DNA of 64,000 nucleotides from Variovorax sp. PCZ-1 (GCF_018413605.1 NZ_JAHCDN010000003.1:124001-188000), one strand, 5' to 3'; positions 15,613 to 25,095 are shown, numbered from the stretch's first letter. The notes: a model not told the origin generated them from the letters alone. Program-made: numbers and translations.

Positions 15613-16938
15613 TCATTTGCCAAACAGTTTCTCTTTCAGGTCAGAGAGCTTCTCGCCCACTTTATCCCCCATCTTCGCGCCAGCCCCTGTGCCGATCACG
15701 GGCGCCATCACCGAGCCAAGCGCACCGCCGATCATTGCACCGCGTGTGGGCGCAACGACCGGCGCGGCCGTCGTGCCGCTGATCTCCAGCGGGATACCCA
15801 CCAGCTGCCCCACCGCTTGGCCGACCTGGCTGCTGCCCGCCATCAAGTCCACACTCACCTTGCCATTCAGCGCACGCGGCGCGCCGGGGCTGGCCGCTGC
15901 ACCCACGCTCACTGCGCCACTGGCTTTGAGCAAACTGGAGCTGGCCTGCAAATCCGACAAAGTGATTTGCATCGGTGCACCTGACCCACGCGTAGAGAGC
16001 GTGCCGCTGAGTTGCTGCAGCGCGGTTTCGCCGCCGCGAGACAAGCCCAGCGTGCGCACCGCTTTGGCCAAATCCATGCCCTTGATGACCGCGCCGCTCA
16101 CGTTAAACGGCGTGCTGGTTTGAAGCGCGCCGTCAATGTCTGTCAGCTTTGCAGCCCTTGCATCGATCGTTGTTGTACCGCTCAAGCGCCCAGCCATGCG
16201 CTGGCGCGCGCCGGGCAGTTGAGCCAAATCCACCCCACGGGTCACCAACTCGCCCCGCAGTTGCCAGCCCGATTTACCGCCCTGGGAAACGAGCCGCATC
16301 ACACCGCGCACAGAACCGCCCGCCAAGCGCAGGTCAACATCCATTTGTTCGCGCGCGGCATTCAGGCTCAGCTCGCCAGACAACGACAGTGCTTCGCCCG
16401 CCGCAGATTGCCAGACCACGTTTTCCAGCTGCGTGTGCTTCGGAATCGCCAAGAGGCCAACGATCACGGCTGCAGTTTCTTCCTTGCCATCCTCAGTTTT
16501 TTGAGTGCTTTTGGCCGATTGGCGGCGTGTATTCTGCGCAGAGCGCTCTGTTTTTAATAGCGATTTAGAAAGCTGATCCAAGCCCCGTTGCGGCAGGTTC
16601 AGGCCCTCCAAACTCAGCGATTCCAGCTCCACTTCGCGCGCTGCGCCGCCCAGCCCCAAGAGTTTGCGCCATGCGGGGCGCAAGGCCACACGCTGCGCGG
16701 ACAGCGGCGCTTGCGTCGCAATCTTCACATCGCTCACAGCCACCGAAGGCCAAGGCAAGACCGAAAGTGACATCGCGCCTAGGCTCACAGACACGCCCAG
16801 TTGCTCCGTGGCCAGCGCCTGCAGCCGCAGGCGCGGCCCGTCGCCAGACAGCCACCAAGCCAGCGCGCCGGCCGCTGCAGCAAAGAGCAGGGCGAGAGCC
16901 AGCAAGGCGCTCAAGAAGAGTTTAAAAACGCGTGCCAT
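15613..16938 (-). CDS. AsmA-like outer-membrane assembly/lipid-transfer protein
   Basis: A 441-residue protein. The N-terminal membrane helix (VFKLFLSALLALALLFAAAA) is followed by the AsmA pattern RLRLQALATEQLGVSVSLGA and a C-terminal region of repeated beta-rich segments (TDIDGALQTSTPFNVSGAVIKGMDL). The glycine-rich end (GAMIGGALGSVMAPVIGTG) is unusual. AsmA-family proteins are inner-membrane anchored and linked to envelope lipid homeostasis. The start at 16938 (MARVFKLFL) gives the best signal. A dispersed repeat copy is fused in frame near 16511-16563, coding SLLKTERSAQNTRRQSA, and appears to lie in a loop. Confidence 0.8.
   Translation of the reverse strand: MARVFKLFLSALLALALLFAAAAGALAWWLSGDGPRLRLQALATEQLGVSVSLGAMSLSVLPWPSVAVSDVKIATQAPLSAQRVALRPAWRKLLGLGGAAREVELESLSLEGLNLPQRGLDQLSKSLLKTERSAQNTRRQSAKSTQKTEDGKEETAAVIVGLLAIPKHTQLENVVWQSAAGEALSLSGELSLNAAREQMDVDLRLAGGSVRGVMRLVSQGGKSGWQLRGELVTRGVDLAQLPGARQRMAGRLSGTTTIDARAAKLTDIDGALQTSTPFNVSGAVIKGMDLAKAVRTLGLSRGGETALQQLSGTLSTRGSGAPMQITLSDLQASSSLLKASGAVSVGAAASPGAPRALNGKVSVDLMAGSSQVGQAVGQLVGIPLEISGTTAAPVVAPTRGAMIGGALGSVMAPVIGTGAGAKMGDKVGEKLSDLKEKLFGK
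16511..16563 (-). repeat. dispersed hairpin repeat, copy 4 (inside asmA-like gene)
   Basis: The minus strand reads CGCTATTAAAAACAGAGCGC then TCTGCGCAGAATACACGCCG. It is in the coding strand and in frame. Confidence 0.65.
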
Positions 16939-17013
16939 ACCGCCATTGTGCCGCGCCAGCAAAGCCTATCCATACCCGCTACGATGCAGGTTTTTCCAAC
17001 TCTTGAGATCAGC

Positions 17014-17622
17014 ATGAAACTCTACTACTCCCCCGCCGCCTGCTCCCTCTCTCCCCATATCGCGCTTTACGAGGCTGGCTTGAAGTTCGATGCCGTGCTC
17101 GCCAGCACCAAAACGCACAAGCTCGCCGACGGCACAGATTTCTACAGCATCAACCCGCTGGGCTATGTCCCCGTGCTCGAGCTTGACGATGGCACTCGCC
17201 TCACAGAAGGCGCAGCCATCGTGCAATACATTGCCGACCAAGCGCCCGAGAAAAAGCTCGCGCCCGCCAACGGCACACTCGATCGCTACAAGCTGCAAAG
17301 CCTGCTGCATTTCATCTCCACCGAAATCCACAAAAACTTTGCGCCACTCTTCAAACCCGGCATGCCACCAGAGGCGCAGCAAATGGCCAAGGACAGCATC
17401 ACCGGCCGCCTCAAGTGGATCGATGGCGAGCTCGCTGGCAAGCAATATTTGATGGGCGATCAATTCACCGTGGCCGATGGCTACCTCTTCAACGTCACCA
17501 ACTGGGCGGCCTTCGTCAAGCTCGATCTTTCACCCTTCACCAACGTCCTCGCATTGCGCGAGCGCGTGGCCGCTCGCCCAGCCGTGCAGCAGGCGATGAA
17601 GGCAGAAGGCCTGATCAAGTAA
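17014..17622 (+). CDS. gst: glutathione S-transferase, beta-class-like
   Basis: A 202-residue cytosolic GST. The N-terminal thioredoxin-like domain opens MKLYYSPAACSLSPHIALYEAG with the beta-class cysteine in AACSLSPH (residue 10), continues with GYVPVLELDDG (cis-Pro) and EGAAIVQYIAD, and is followed by the all-helical domain. It conjugates glutathione to electrophiles; the substrate is unknown. The upstream asmA-like gene is divergent and a strong bidirectional terminator follows. Confidence 0.92.
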   Translation: MKLYYSPAACSLSPHIALYEAGLKFDAVLASTKTHKLADGTDFYSINPLGYVPVLELDDGTRLTEGAAIVQYIADQAPEKKLAPANGTLDRYKLQSLLHFISTEIHKNFAPLFKPGMPPEAQQMAKDSITGRLKWIDGELAGKQYLMGDQFTVADGYLFNVTNWAAFVKLDLSPFTNVLALRERVAARPAVQQAMKAEGLIK

Positions 17623-17639
17623 ACATTGCGCGCACTGTG

Positions 17640-17666
17640 AAAAAGGCGCAAATGTTTGCGCCTTTT
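17640..17666. terminator. bidirectional terminator between gst and nhaR
   Basis: AAAAGGCGCAAA-TGT-TTTGCGCC-TTTT: a perfect stem with A/T tracts on both sides, serving the convergent genes. Confidence 0.9.
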
Positions 17667-17671
17667 CTCAT

Positions 17672-18568
17672 TCACAGCTGCCGCGTTTGCAGCAGTTGCA
17701 GCACCAGCGGATGCTCGATCTTTTTCTGCGCAGCAATACCGAAGAATTGCTCTTCGACACTTGCACCGAGCCATTCGCAGCCACCCACGCGCGAGACGGA
17801 AAACTGCGCCGCTAGCTCCGGCTCCACCATCGCTGTTGCGGGAAACACACCCATGCCTGCCGCGCCAAAGGTTTTGAGCAAAGCGCTGTCCTCAAACTCG
17901 CCCACAATATTGGGCCGCACACCGATGCGATCAAACCAGGTATCCAGTCGCACTCGTGCAGCGTTGTGGTGGCTGGGCAAGAGCACAGGCACACGGGCCA
18001 AAGATTGCGGAAAGCCTTCTTTGGCTGCAGCCAGCAAAGCCGGTGGCGCATACCAAAGCAAGGCCGAGCTACCCAAGGCATGTGTGTAAAGCTTGAAATT
18101 TTGATTCTGCGGCGCAGGGCGATCCGCCAGCACCAAGTCCAGCCGATGCAGGGCAAGATCAGCCAGCAAATCATCAATCTCGCCCTCCATGCAAACCAAG
18201 CGGATGTTGTCTACCCCCAGCAAAGGCTGCATCAAGCGTTTGGCCGCCATCTTGGGCAAGCCATCCGATAAGCCAATCGACAGCCTCTTTTGCGGCAAAT
18301 TCGCCGCCTTCACCAACTCTGGCAACTGCGCCCCCAGTTGAAAAATCTGCTCCGCTTGGCGCAGCGCCGCTTGCCCCGCTTCGGTCAACACCACATGGCG
18401 GCCAGAGGGCTTGAGCAAAGCCACGCCTAAGCTCTGCTCTAGCTGCCTGACCTGCGCACTCACCGTCTGCACCGCCATGCCCAAGCGCTCCGCGCCACGA
18501 GACATACCGCCCGATTGCGCCACCACCCAGAAGTAATACAGGTGCTTGTAATTGAAGGTTTGGCTCAT
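17672..18568 (-). CDS. nhaR: LysR-type regulator NhaR
   Basis: A 298-residue LysR-family regulator. The opening NYKHLYYFWVVAQSGGMS and the winged helix RLGMAVQTVSAQVRQLEQSLG match NhaR, which in E. coli activates Na+/H+ antiporter and related genes in response to sodium. The effector domain contains LLPSHHNAARVRLDTWF. No antiporter gene is adjacent. It is divergent from an HPF-like gene and the TerC gene, with two direct repeats in the shared promoter region, so these are candidate targets. Confidence 0.9.
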   Translation of the reverse strand: MSQTFNYKHLYYFWVVAQSGGMSRGAERLGMAVQTVSAQVRQLEQSLGVALLKPSGRHVVLTEAGQAALRQAEQIFQLGAQLPELVKAANLPQKRLSIGLSDGLPKMAAKRLMQPLLGVDNIRLVCMEGEIDDLLADLALHRLDLVLADRPAPQNQNFKLYTHALGSSALLWYAPPALLAAAKEGFPQSLARVPVLLPSHHNAARVRLDTWFDRIGVRPNIVGEFEDSALLKTFGAAGMGVFPATAMVEPELAAQFSVSRVGGCEWLGASVEEQFFGIAAQKKIEHPLVLQLLQTRQL

Positions 18569-18574
18569 GATATT

Positions 18575-18625
18575 CAGCTTTTTCCGAAATTAATCTCTCG
18601 AATTCTCTGCTTTTTCGGAAATTCT
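18575..18625. promoter_or_regulatory. direct repeats between nhaR and hpf-like gene
   Basis: AGCTTTTTCCGAAATTAA (18576-18593) and TGCTTTTTCGGAAATTCT (18608-18625) are in the same orientation, 32 bp apart (about three helical turns). LysR regulators typically bind such paired sites, so NhaR is the likely binder. Confidence 0.5.
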
Positions 18626-18673
18626 TGTTCGCCTAAAGTGCGGCTTCCCCTATTTTTTTCTGAGGAATTCATC

Positions 18674-19018
18674 ATGCGCATCATCTTCCAATCCAATGAC
18701 CCTGAAGGCATGCATCTGCGCGATACCGCACAGCAAAGGCTCAAGTTCGTCATGCGCCGCCTACTCTGGCTCGTGCCGCAAGCGACCGTGAAGCTTGATG
18801 ATGTGAACGGCCCGCAAGGTGGCGTAGACAAGCAATGCCGCGTGGAGCTCAAAACCAAGGCCACCGGCAAACTTGTGATCACCGCTATGGCCGCAGACTG
18901 GCGCACCGCGCTGGAGCAAGCCGTGCAGCGCGCCCAGCAAACCTTGCTGCGCGCATGGCAGCGCAAGCGCGCGATCAGCGAAGGCCGCAGCCGCCGCGCA
19001 CCTGTCCAAGCCATTTGA
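18674..19018 (+). CDS. HPF/RaiA-like ribosome-associated protein
   Basis: A 114-residue protein resembling the ribosome hibernation factor fold: MRIIFQSNDPEGMHLRDTAQ, VKLDDVNGPQGGVDKQCRVEL and WRTALEQAVQRAQQTLLRA fit its beta-alpha-beta pattern. Such proteins bind the 30S A/P-site region in stress. The start at 18674 follows a GAGG site, and upstream frame extensions lie in the promoter. It precedes terC by 154 bp. Confidence 0.75.
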   Translation: MRIIFQSNDPEGMHLRDTAQQRLKFVMRRLLWLVPQATVKLDDVNGPQGGVDKQCRVELKTKATGKLVITAMAADWRTALEQAVQRAQQTLLRAWQRKRAISEGRSRRAPVQAI

Positions 19019-19172
19019 TTGCGCTGTCTATCGGCCGCATTCCTTGCGGCCAGCAGGCGCAACTCTAGCGACTGCTTCTCTCCACTTTTATTCAACACTC
19101 TGTGGCTCATGCTGAGCGCAGGGTCGGGATACTTTTTTCTCATCAACCCGCAACTGATATCAAAACACCATC

Positions 19173-20171
19173 ATGGAAGCTCTACAACTTTTTCTCAACG
19201 AACCCTTTCTCGGCAAGGCCACCTGGCTCTGGCTGAGCTTCATCGGCATCGTCGTCGCCTTGCTGGCGTTTGATCTGGGCGTGCTGCACAAAGACGATCA
19301 TGAGATCGGCGTGGGCGAGAGTTTGTGGCTCTCAGCGGGTTACATCAGCGTGGCGCTCGCCTTCGGCGGCTGGGTGTGGTGGTATCTTGGCGCGCAAAGC
19401 GGCATGGAATACTACACAGGCTTCTTGATCGAGAAATCGCTGTCGATGGACAACGTGTTCGTCATCGCGCTCATCTTCACTTACTTTGCTATTCCAAGGC
19501 AATACCAACACCGCGTGCTCTTCTGGGGCATCATCGGCGTGATCGTGTTGCGCGCCATCATGATTGGTCTGGGTGCTGCGCTCGTCTCGCAATACAGCTG
19601 GGTCTTGTATATCTTCGGCGCGTTCTTGGTCTTCACAGGCATCAAGATGTGGATCATTGCCGATCACATGCCCGATATTGCCAACAACCCGCTGCTGAAA
19701 TTCTTGCGCAAACACATGCGCGTGACGCAAGAAGTCAAAGGCAATGAATTCTTCGTCAAGCAGCCTGATCCCAAGACAGGCAAGCTCGTGCGCTGGGCCA
19801 CACCGCTGTTTCTCGCACTGATGCTGGTGGAGTTTGTCGATCTGGTCTTCGCTGTCGATTCTGTGCCCGCTATCTTCGCGATCACCACCGATCCCTTCAT
19901 CGTCTACACCAGCAACATCTTCGCTATTCTGGGTTTGCGTGCTTTGTATTTCGCACTCGCTGCGATGATCCATCGCTTCAAATACCTGAAGTACGCGCTG
20001 GCCATGGTGCTCGTCTTCATCGGCACGAAGATCTTCCTGGTCGGCATCATCGGCAAAATCCCGCCCGTGATCTCACTTTCCGTCACCTTTGGCCTGATTG
20101 CTGGCGGCGTGATCGTCTCACTGTGGAAGACTCGCAATGAGGCTGTACCTGCGATCAAAAATGCAGCGTAA
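19173..20171 (+). CDS. TerC/Alx-family integral membrane protein
   Basis: A 332-residue polytopic protein with about nine hydrophobic helices. Family signatures are DLGVLHKDDHEIG, IEKSLSMDNVFVIALIF and MLVEFVDLVFAVDSVPAIFA, with the conserved acidic residues in membrane helices. TerC/Alx proteins export Mn2+ and may also serve metalation of exported proteins. I looked for a yybP-ykoY manganese riboswitch in the 154-bp leader and did not see its conserved segments. The leader does have a GGCCGCA-TTCCT-TGCGGCC hairpin. Confidence 0.93.
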   Translation: MEALQLFLNEPFLGKATWLWLSFIGIVVALLAFDLGVLHKDDHEIGVGESLWLSAGYISVALAFGGWVWWYLGAQSGMEYYTGFLIEKSLSMDNVFVIALIFTYFAIPRQYQHRVLFWGIIGVIVLRAIMIGLGAALVSQYSWVLYIFGAFLVFTGIKMWIIADHMPDIANNPLLKFLRKHMRVTQEVKGNEFFVKQPDPKTGKLVRWATPLFLALMLVEFVDLVFAVDSVPAIFAITTDPFIVYTSNIFAILGLRALYFALAAMIHRFKYLKYALAMVLVFIGTKIFLVGIIGKIPPVISLSVTFGLIAGGVIVSLWKTRNEAVPAIKNAA

Positions 20172-20204
20172 AAATCCCGCTCACGCGTTGAGCTAACCGT
20201 TGTG

Positions 20205-20238
20205 GTGGTGCAGCTTGATCGGCTGCACCACTTTTTTT
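20205..20238 (+). terminator. terminator after terC
   Basis: GTGGTGCAGC-TTGATCG-GCTGCACCAC followed by seven T: a textbook intrinsic terminator. Confidence 0.95.
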
Positions 20239-20285
20239 ATGTCGCACGCAGGCATCTAGTGATGCGGCACGATGAAATACAAACC

Positions 20286-20331
20286 GTTCACCCTGAGCTC
20301 GTCGAAGGGTTTCGACAAGCTCAACCCAAAC
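20286..20331. repeat. REP-like palindrome, paired GAGCTYGTCGAA units
   Basis: GAGCTCGTCGAA (20295-20306) faces TTCGACAAGCTC (20311-20322), forming a near-palindrome between the convergent terC and metH genes. This GTCGAA-type palindrome is widespread in proteobacterial genomes and resembles REP elements. Confidence 0.7.
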
Positions 20332-20363
20332 GGAAGTCAATACTTCTTAAGGACAGAGTGGCC

Positions 20364-23156
20364 TTAGAGATTCGGAGCGAGCAATCTTTGCAATTGCTCT
20401 TCTGTTTCGCCGCGCCTTGCAGCCAAATCCTTGAGTTGATCCTCACCGATTTTGCCGACGTTGAAGTATTGCGCTTCAGGGTGGCTGAGCATGAAGCCGC
20501 TCACGCTGGCAGCGGGTGTCATCGCCAAACTCTCTGTCAAAGCCATGCCAATGTCTTCGCATTGCAAGACTTTGAACATGTCTCGCTTGGGGGAATGGTC
20601 TGGGCAAGCGGGGTAGCCGGGAGCGGGGCGGATGCCTTGATATTTCTCGGCGATCATGTCTTCATTGCTGAGCGCCTCTTGCGCGGCATAGCCCCACAAA
20701 TCGGTACGCACGCGGTGGTGCAGCATTTCAGCGAAGGCTTCGGCCAAACGGTCGGCCAAGGCTTTGAGCATGATGGCGCTGTAGTCATCTAAGTCGTCGG
20801 TAAAGAACTTTTCTTTCTTGTCGACGCCGATACCGGCAGTGACGGCGAAAATGCCGATGTAATCATTTTTGAAGGCTTTTTGGCCGTTCGCCGGCGTAGA
20901 ATCTGCGCGAGCAGCTATCAATTCAGGAGTGTTGAGTGGTGCAATGAAATCACTCAAACAGCGGCTGGGGCGCATCACGCCATCGATCATTTGCTTCTCG
21001 GTTTGTTGGCGCAAGCCATGCCAAGTCATGAGTTTTTCGCTGCGCGACTCATCCGCGTAGATTTCAATATCGTCGCCCACGCTGTTGGCTGGGTACAAGC
21101 CAATCACGCCATTGGCCGTGAGCCAGCGGCCTTCGATGAGGCGTTGCAACATGCGCTTGCCGTCAGAGAACACGCGCTGCGCTTCTGTGCCCACGATCTC
21201 GTCTTTCAAGATTTGCGGGAAGGGCCCGGCCAGATCCCAAGTCTGGAAGAAAGGGCCCCAGTCGATGTATTTGGCCAGCTCCGTCAAATCAAAATTCTTG
21301 AAGAGGCGGCGGCCAATGAATTTCGGCACGGGCGGGGTGTAAGCTGCCCAGTCGAGCGGCGTTTTGTTCGCACGCGCCTTGGCCAGCGGCCACATCGGTG
21401 TTTGCTTCTTGTTGGCATGCAGCTTGCGCACGTTGTCGTAGTCGGCATTGAGCTCGTTGATAAACTTCGTCGCCTGATCCGAGAGCAAGCTCTGCGCCAC
21501 GCCCACGCTACGCGAAGCATCCGGCACGTAAACCACTGGGCCTTCGTAATGCGGCGCGATTTTTACAGCGGTATGCACACGGCTGCAGGTTGCGCCACCA
21601 ATCAGCAGCGGAATCTTCTTGATGCGGAAGTGATCGTCTTTCTGCATCTCCGCAGCCACGTATTGCATCTCTTCTAGTGAAGGCGTGATGAGACCACTCA
21701 AACCAACAATGTCTGCGCCTTCGACCTTCGCCCGCGCCAAAATCTCATGGCAGGGCACCATCACACCCATGTTCACCACATCAAAGTTGTTGCATTGCAA
21801 AACGACGGTGACGATGTTTTTGCCAATATCGTGCACATCGCCTTTCACGGTGGCGATGATGATCTTGCCCTTGGTGCGAACATCTTGCCCTGCGGCCTCC
21901 ATCTGCTTTTTTTCTTCTTCGATGTAGGGAATCAAATGCGCCACGGCCTGCTTCATCACGCGAGCAGATTTCACCACCTGCGGCAAAAACATCTTGCCCT
22001 GCCCAAACAAATCGCCCACCACATTCATGCCATCCATCAGCGGGCCTTCGATCACATGCAGCGGCCTGCCACCTGCGGCTTTGATGGCTTGGTAGCTCTC
22101 TTCGGTATCAGCCGTGATGAAATCCGTGATGCCGTGGATCAACGCATGCGCCAAGCGGCCATTCAAATCTGTCTCGCGCCACACGAGTTTTGTGGATTCG
22201 TCTTTCGCTGCGCCTTTGAGGCCTTCAGCCGCAGCAACTAATTTCTCACCAGCATCTGGATCGCGGTTGAGCACCACATCTTCAACGAGCGAACGCAGCG
22301 CCGGATCAATCTGCTCATACACGCCAAGCTGGCCGGCATTCACAATGCCCATGTCCATACCCGCTTGAATCGCGTGGTAGAGAAACACGGTATGAATCGC
22401 CTCGCGCACATGATCGTTGCCGCGAAATGAAAAGCTCACGTTCGACACACCGCCCGAGACCTTCGCGCCCGGCAAATTCTGCTTGATCCAGCGTGTGGCT
22501 TCAATGAAATCTACCGCGTAGTTGTTGTGCTCTTCAATGCCGGTGGCAATCGCAAAAATGTTCGGATCAAAAATAATGTCTTCTGGCGGGAAGCCCACTT
22601 CATCCACCAGCACGCGATACGCCCGCTCGCAAATCTCAATCTTGCGGGCATAGGTATCGGCCTGGCCTTTTTCGTCAAAGGCCATCACCACAGCAGCCGC
22701 CCCATAGCGGCGCAGCAAATTCGCTTGGTGCTTGAATGCCTCCACACCTTCTTTCATCGAGATCGAATTCACAATCCCTTTGCCCTGAATGCAGCGCAGC
22801 CCCGCCTCGATCACGCTCCATTTAGACGAATCAATCATGATCGGCACGCGAGCGATATCGGGCTCAGAAGCAATCAGATTCAAAAAGCGCACCATCGCGG
22901 CCTGGCTATCAAGCATGGCCTCATCCATATTGATGTCGATGATCTGCGCACCGTTTTCCACCTGCTGGCGCGCCACGGCGAGAGCCTGCTCGTATTCGCC
23001 ATTCAAGATCATGCGGGCGAAGGCTTTGGAGCCTGTGACGTTGGTGCGCTCGCCTACGTTCACGAAAAGTGTGCCTTGGCCAATCTTTACTGGCTCCAGG
23101 CCAGAAAGCATCATAGGAACAACGGGGGCTTGGGAAGTATCAGACACGGGGCTCAC
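20364..23156 (-). CDS. metH: cobalamin-dependent methionine synthase, folate/B12/activation part
   Basis: Transfers methyl from methyltetrahydrofolate through cobalamin to homocysteine. The 930 residues lack the N-terminal homocysteine-binding domain (full-length MetH is about 1,220). In Burkholderiales that domain is usually a separate gene, not seen here. Present are the pterin-binding domain ([16 protein letters not shown], about 30-300), the cap, the B12 domain with DVHDIGKN near 442, and the activation domain ([15 protein letters not shown]). The start is a GTG at 23156; ATGs at 23114/23111 are alternatives. A repeat copy is embedded in frame ([17 protein letters not shown]). An SAH riboswitch precedes it. 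Confidence 0.96.
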   Translation of the reverse strand: MSPVSDTSQAPVVPMMLSGLEPVKIGQGTLFVNVGERTNVTGSKAFARMILNGEYEQALAVARQQVENGAQIIDINMDEAMLDSQAAMVRFLNLIASEPDIARVPIMIDSSKWSVIEAGLRCIQGKGIVNSISMKEGVEAFKHQANLLRRYGAAAVVMAFDEKGQADTYARKIEICERAYRVLVDEVGFPPEDIIFDPNIFAIATGIEEHNNYAVDFIEATRWIKQNLPGAKVSGGVSNVSFSFRGNDHVREAIHTVFLYHAIQAGMDMGIVNAGQLGVYEQIDPALRSLVEDVVLNRDPDAGEKLVAAAEGLKGAAKDESTKLVWRETDLNGRLAHALIHGITDFITADTEESYQAIKAAGGRPLHVIEGPLMDGMNVVGDLFGQGKMFLPQVVKSARVMKQAVAHLIPYIEEEKKQMEAAGQDVRTKGKIIIATVKGDVHDIGKNIVTVVLQCNNFDVVNMGVMVPCHEILARAKVEGADIVGLSGLITPSLEEMQYVAAEMQKDDHFRIKKIPLLIGGATCSRVHTAVKIAPHYEGPVVYVPDASRSVGVAQSLLSDQATKFINELNADYDNVRKLHANKKQTPMWPLAKARANKTPLDWAAYTPPVPKFIGRRLFKNFDLTELAKYIDWGPFFQTWDLAGPFPQILKDEIVGTEAQRVFSDGKRMLQRLIEGRWLTANGVIGLYPANSVGDDIEIYADESRSEKLMTWHGLRQQTEKQMIDGVMRPSRCLSDFIAPLNTPELIAARADSTPANGQKAFKNDYIGIFAVTAGIGVDKKEKFFTDDLDDYSAIMLKALADRLAEAFAEMLHHRVRTDLWGYAAQEALSNEDMIAEKYQGIRPAPGYPACPDHSPKRDMFKVLQCEDIGMALTESLAMTPAASVSGFMLSHPEAQYFNVGKIGEDQLKDLAARRGETEEQLQRLLAPNL
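20876..20930 (-). repeat. dispersed hairpin repeat, copy 5 (inside metH)
   Basis: The minus strand reads TTGATAGCTGCTCGCGCAGA then TTCTACGCCGGCGAACGGCC. It is in frame in the activation domain and codes for [13 protein letters not shown]. Confidence 0.8.
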
Positions 23157-23176
23157 CTGAATTAAAAAGTATTCAT

Positions 23177-23265
23177 TGGTGAGCGCGGTTCGCTATGTAC
23201 GTGATGAACACATCGGCTCCAAGCCTGACAAACTCGCATGAGTTTGCTGCAACGCTCCTTGGAGG
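23177..23265 (-). ncRNA. S-adenosylhomocysteine (SAH) riboswitch in the metH leader
   Basis: Read on the minus strand, the 5' part is CCTCCAAGGAGCGTTGCAGC (from 23266 leftward), followed by a hairpin (AAACTC-ATGC-GAGTTT), then GTCAGGCTTGGAGCC, and at the 3' end AACCGCGCTCACC. This order of conserved blocks (GGAGCGYTGC, CAGGCTYGG, CGCTCAC) is that of the SAH riboswitch known upstream of ahcY and metH in beta- and gammaproteobacteria. CTCCAAG can pair with CTTGGAG, and GAGCG with CGCTC. It should raise metH expression when SAH accumulates. Recognised by eye; no covariance model was run. Confidence 0.85.
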
Positions 23266-23295
23266 TTATGATTTTACTACTCTCTTGATTCAAGT

Positions 23296-23916
23296 ATGTT
23301 CAAAAAACTCTTCTCCCGCACCCCTGGCTCATTCAGCGATACAGAGCAGCAAACAGTGCTGGATGAGGATTTGGCTGAGCGATTGCTCAAAACGGAGGGC
23401 TCAGACAGTGCAGAGCTTGCCGCCGAGTTGCTCGCCGCGCCCGATGCCATGATGCGGCTCACGCTGGATGAGGCGCGCATTGTGGTGAGCTACATGCAAC
23501 CGCGCAAGTTTTCCGAGGGCACCGTCTTCATTCAAGAAGGCGACAAAAACAACACCGATTACATGGTGCTCGTGCTCGATGGTGAAGTCACCGTCGAGAG
23601 CATCGTGGTCAGCCGCACCACACCTGTCACGACCGCTGTGCTCGGCGCGGGCAGTCTGTTAGGCGAAATGGGCATCGTTGATGGCGAGCCGCGCTCCGCC
23701 ACCTGCACAGCCACCAGCCGAGTGCACGCCGCCATCTTTACGCGCAGTGCATTAGAGCAGCTGATCAACGAACACCCCGCCGTCGGTGCGAAATTCATGA
23801 TGTCGATTTCCCTGCGCATTGCCGAGAGATTGCGCGACACCTCCGAAAAACTCAAGCTCTACACCCAGCTCACGCAGGCTATGCAGGAAGAGATTGATCG
23901 TTTGATGCCGACTTGA
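23296..23916 (+). CDS. cyclic-nucleotide-binding domain protein without DNA-binding domain
   Basis: A 206-residue protein. Residues about 65-165 form a CRP-type cNMP-binding beta-roll: FSEGTVFIQEGDKNNTDYMVLVLDGEVTV, and the phosphate-binding cassette GSLLGEMGIVDGEPRSATC with the Glu and Arg expected for cAMP or cGMP. The C terminus (RIAERLRDTSEKLKLYTQL) is helical and ends without a helix-turn-helix, so it is probably a protein-level sensor rather than a transcription factor. It is divergent from metH. Its output partner is unknown. Confidence 0.85.
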   Translation: MFKKLFSRTPGSFSDTEQQTVLDEDLAERLLKTEGSDSAELAAELLAAPDAMMRLTLDEARIVVSYMQPRKFSEGTVFIQEGDKNNTDYMVLVLDGEVTVESIVVSRTTPVTTAVLGAGSLLGEMGIVDGEPRSATCTATSRVHAAIFTRSALEQLINEHPAVGAKFMMSISLRIAERLRDTSEKLKLYTQLTQAMQEEIDRLMPT

Positions 23917-23940
23917 TAGGTCGCTCAAGCTCGCATTCGA

Positions 23941-24032
23941 AGAGAAGAACGCAAAAGACGCAAAAATACACATTGATTTTTTGTAATTCTTCTGCGAATT
24001 TTGCGTTTGTTTTGCGCTTTTTGCGTTCTCCT
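23941..24032. repeat. GAACGCAAAAGACGCA palindromic repeat, copy 1
   Basis: It opens AGAGAAGAACGCAAAAGACG and closes with the complementary TTTGCGCTTTTTGCGTTCTC, with GCGAATTTTGCG in between. It is intergenic between the cNMP protein and lipA. The minus-strand frame here encodes the low-information KSAKQTQNSQ / FASFAFF type sequence that marks this repeat class. Confidence 0.8.
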
Positions 24033-24093
24033 GCTGCGAGAGCCTAAGCCCCAACAACCCACGTGAAAACCCACCCCCGCGTAAAATGCGGTC

Positions 24094-25095
24094 ATGAGCA
24101 CCACCGAAGTCGTCCGCGAAGCGCAATCTGCTGAGAACTACAACGCCTCAGCCAAACAAAAAGCCGCCGCCAAGCTTTCACGCATTCCCGTGAAGGTAGA
24201 GCAAGGCGAACTCCTGAAAAAGCCCGATTGGATCCGCGTCAAAGCAGGCTCGCCTTCCACCCGCTTCTACGAAATCAAGCAGATCCTGCGCGAGCACAAG
24301 CTGCACACCGTCTGCGAAGAAGCCAGCTGCCCCAACATCGGCGAATGCTTTGGCAAAGGCACCGCCACCTTCATGATCATGGGCGACAAATGCACCCGCC
24401 GCTGCCCCTTCTGCGATGTCGGTCACGGCAGGCCTGATCCACTCGATGTGGATGAGCCTTTGAATCTCGCCAAAACCATTGCCGCACTCAAACTCAAATA
24501 CGTCGTCATCACCAGCGTGGATCGTGATGATTTGCGCGACGGCGGTGCAGGTCATTTCGTCGAGTGCATTAAGAAAACACGCGAACTCTCCCCACAAACC
24601 ACCATCGAAGTCCTCGTCCCTGATTTCCGTGGCCGCGATGATCGCGCCCTAGAAATCTTGAAGGCCGCGCCCCCCGATGTGATGAACCACAACCTAGAAA
24701 CCGCCCCGCGCCTCTATAAACAAGCTCGCCCCGGCAGCGACTACGCCTTCTCGCTCAATCTCCTCAAGAAATTCAAAGCCCTGCATCCCAAGGTTCCCAC
24801 CAAGAGCGGCATCATGGTCGGCCTCGGCGAGACGGATGAGGAAATCCTTCAAGTCATGCGCGATATGCGCGAGCACAACATCGACATGCTCACCATCGGC
24901 CAATACCTCGCGCCAAGCAATAGCCATCTACCCGTCAAGCGCTACGTGCATCCCGACGTTTTCAAAATGTTTGAAGAAGAGGCCTACAAAATGGGCTTCA
25001 CCCATGCGGCGGTGGGCGCGATGGTGCGGTCTAGCTACCATGCTGACGCACAAGCGCATGGCGTGCTGGAAGGCATGAAGCAAGCTCTGGCTTGA
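24094..25095 (+). CDS. lipA: lipoyl synthase LipA
   Basis: Radical-SAM enzyme that inserts two sulfurs into protein-bound octanoyl groups to make lipoate. All cysteines are present: the auxiliary cluster [12 protein letters not shown] (C74, C79, C85) and the radical-SAM motif CTRRCPFC (C100, C104, C107). The C-terminal [14 protein letters not shown] provides the conserved serine of the auxiliary cluster. Length 333 is normal. The octanoyltransferase partner lipB is 31 kb away at 55706 rather than adjacent. Confidence 0.97.
   Translation: MSTTEVVREAQSAENYNASAKQKAAAKLSRIPVKVEQGELLKKPDWIRVKAGSPSTRFYEIKQILREHKLHTVCEEASCPNIGECFGKGTATFMIMGDKCTRRCPFCDVGHGRPDPLDVDEPLNLAKTIAALKLKYVVITSVDRDDLRDGGAGHFVECIKKTRELSPQTTIEVLVPDFRGRDDRALEILKAAPPDVMNHNLETAPRLYKQARPGSDYAFSLNLLKKFKALHPKVPTKSGIMVGLGETDEEILQVMRDMREHNIDMLTIGQYLAPSNSHLPVKRYVHPDVFKMFEEEAYKMGFTHAAVGAMVRSSYHADAQAHGVLEGMKQALA

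Noticed and set aside
19019-19172. possible yybP-ykoY manganese riboswitch before terC
   Set aside because: TerC genes often have one, but the conserved segments of that class are not found; only a simple GGCCGCA hairpin is present.
23752-24126. 124-codon minus-strand frame
   Set aside because: It overlaps the cNMP gene and lipA start; its KSAKQTQNSQ / FASFAFF stretch is the translation of the GAACGC palindromic repeat.
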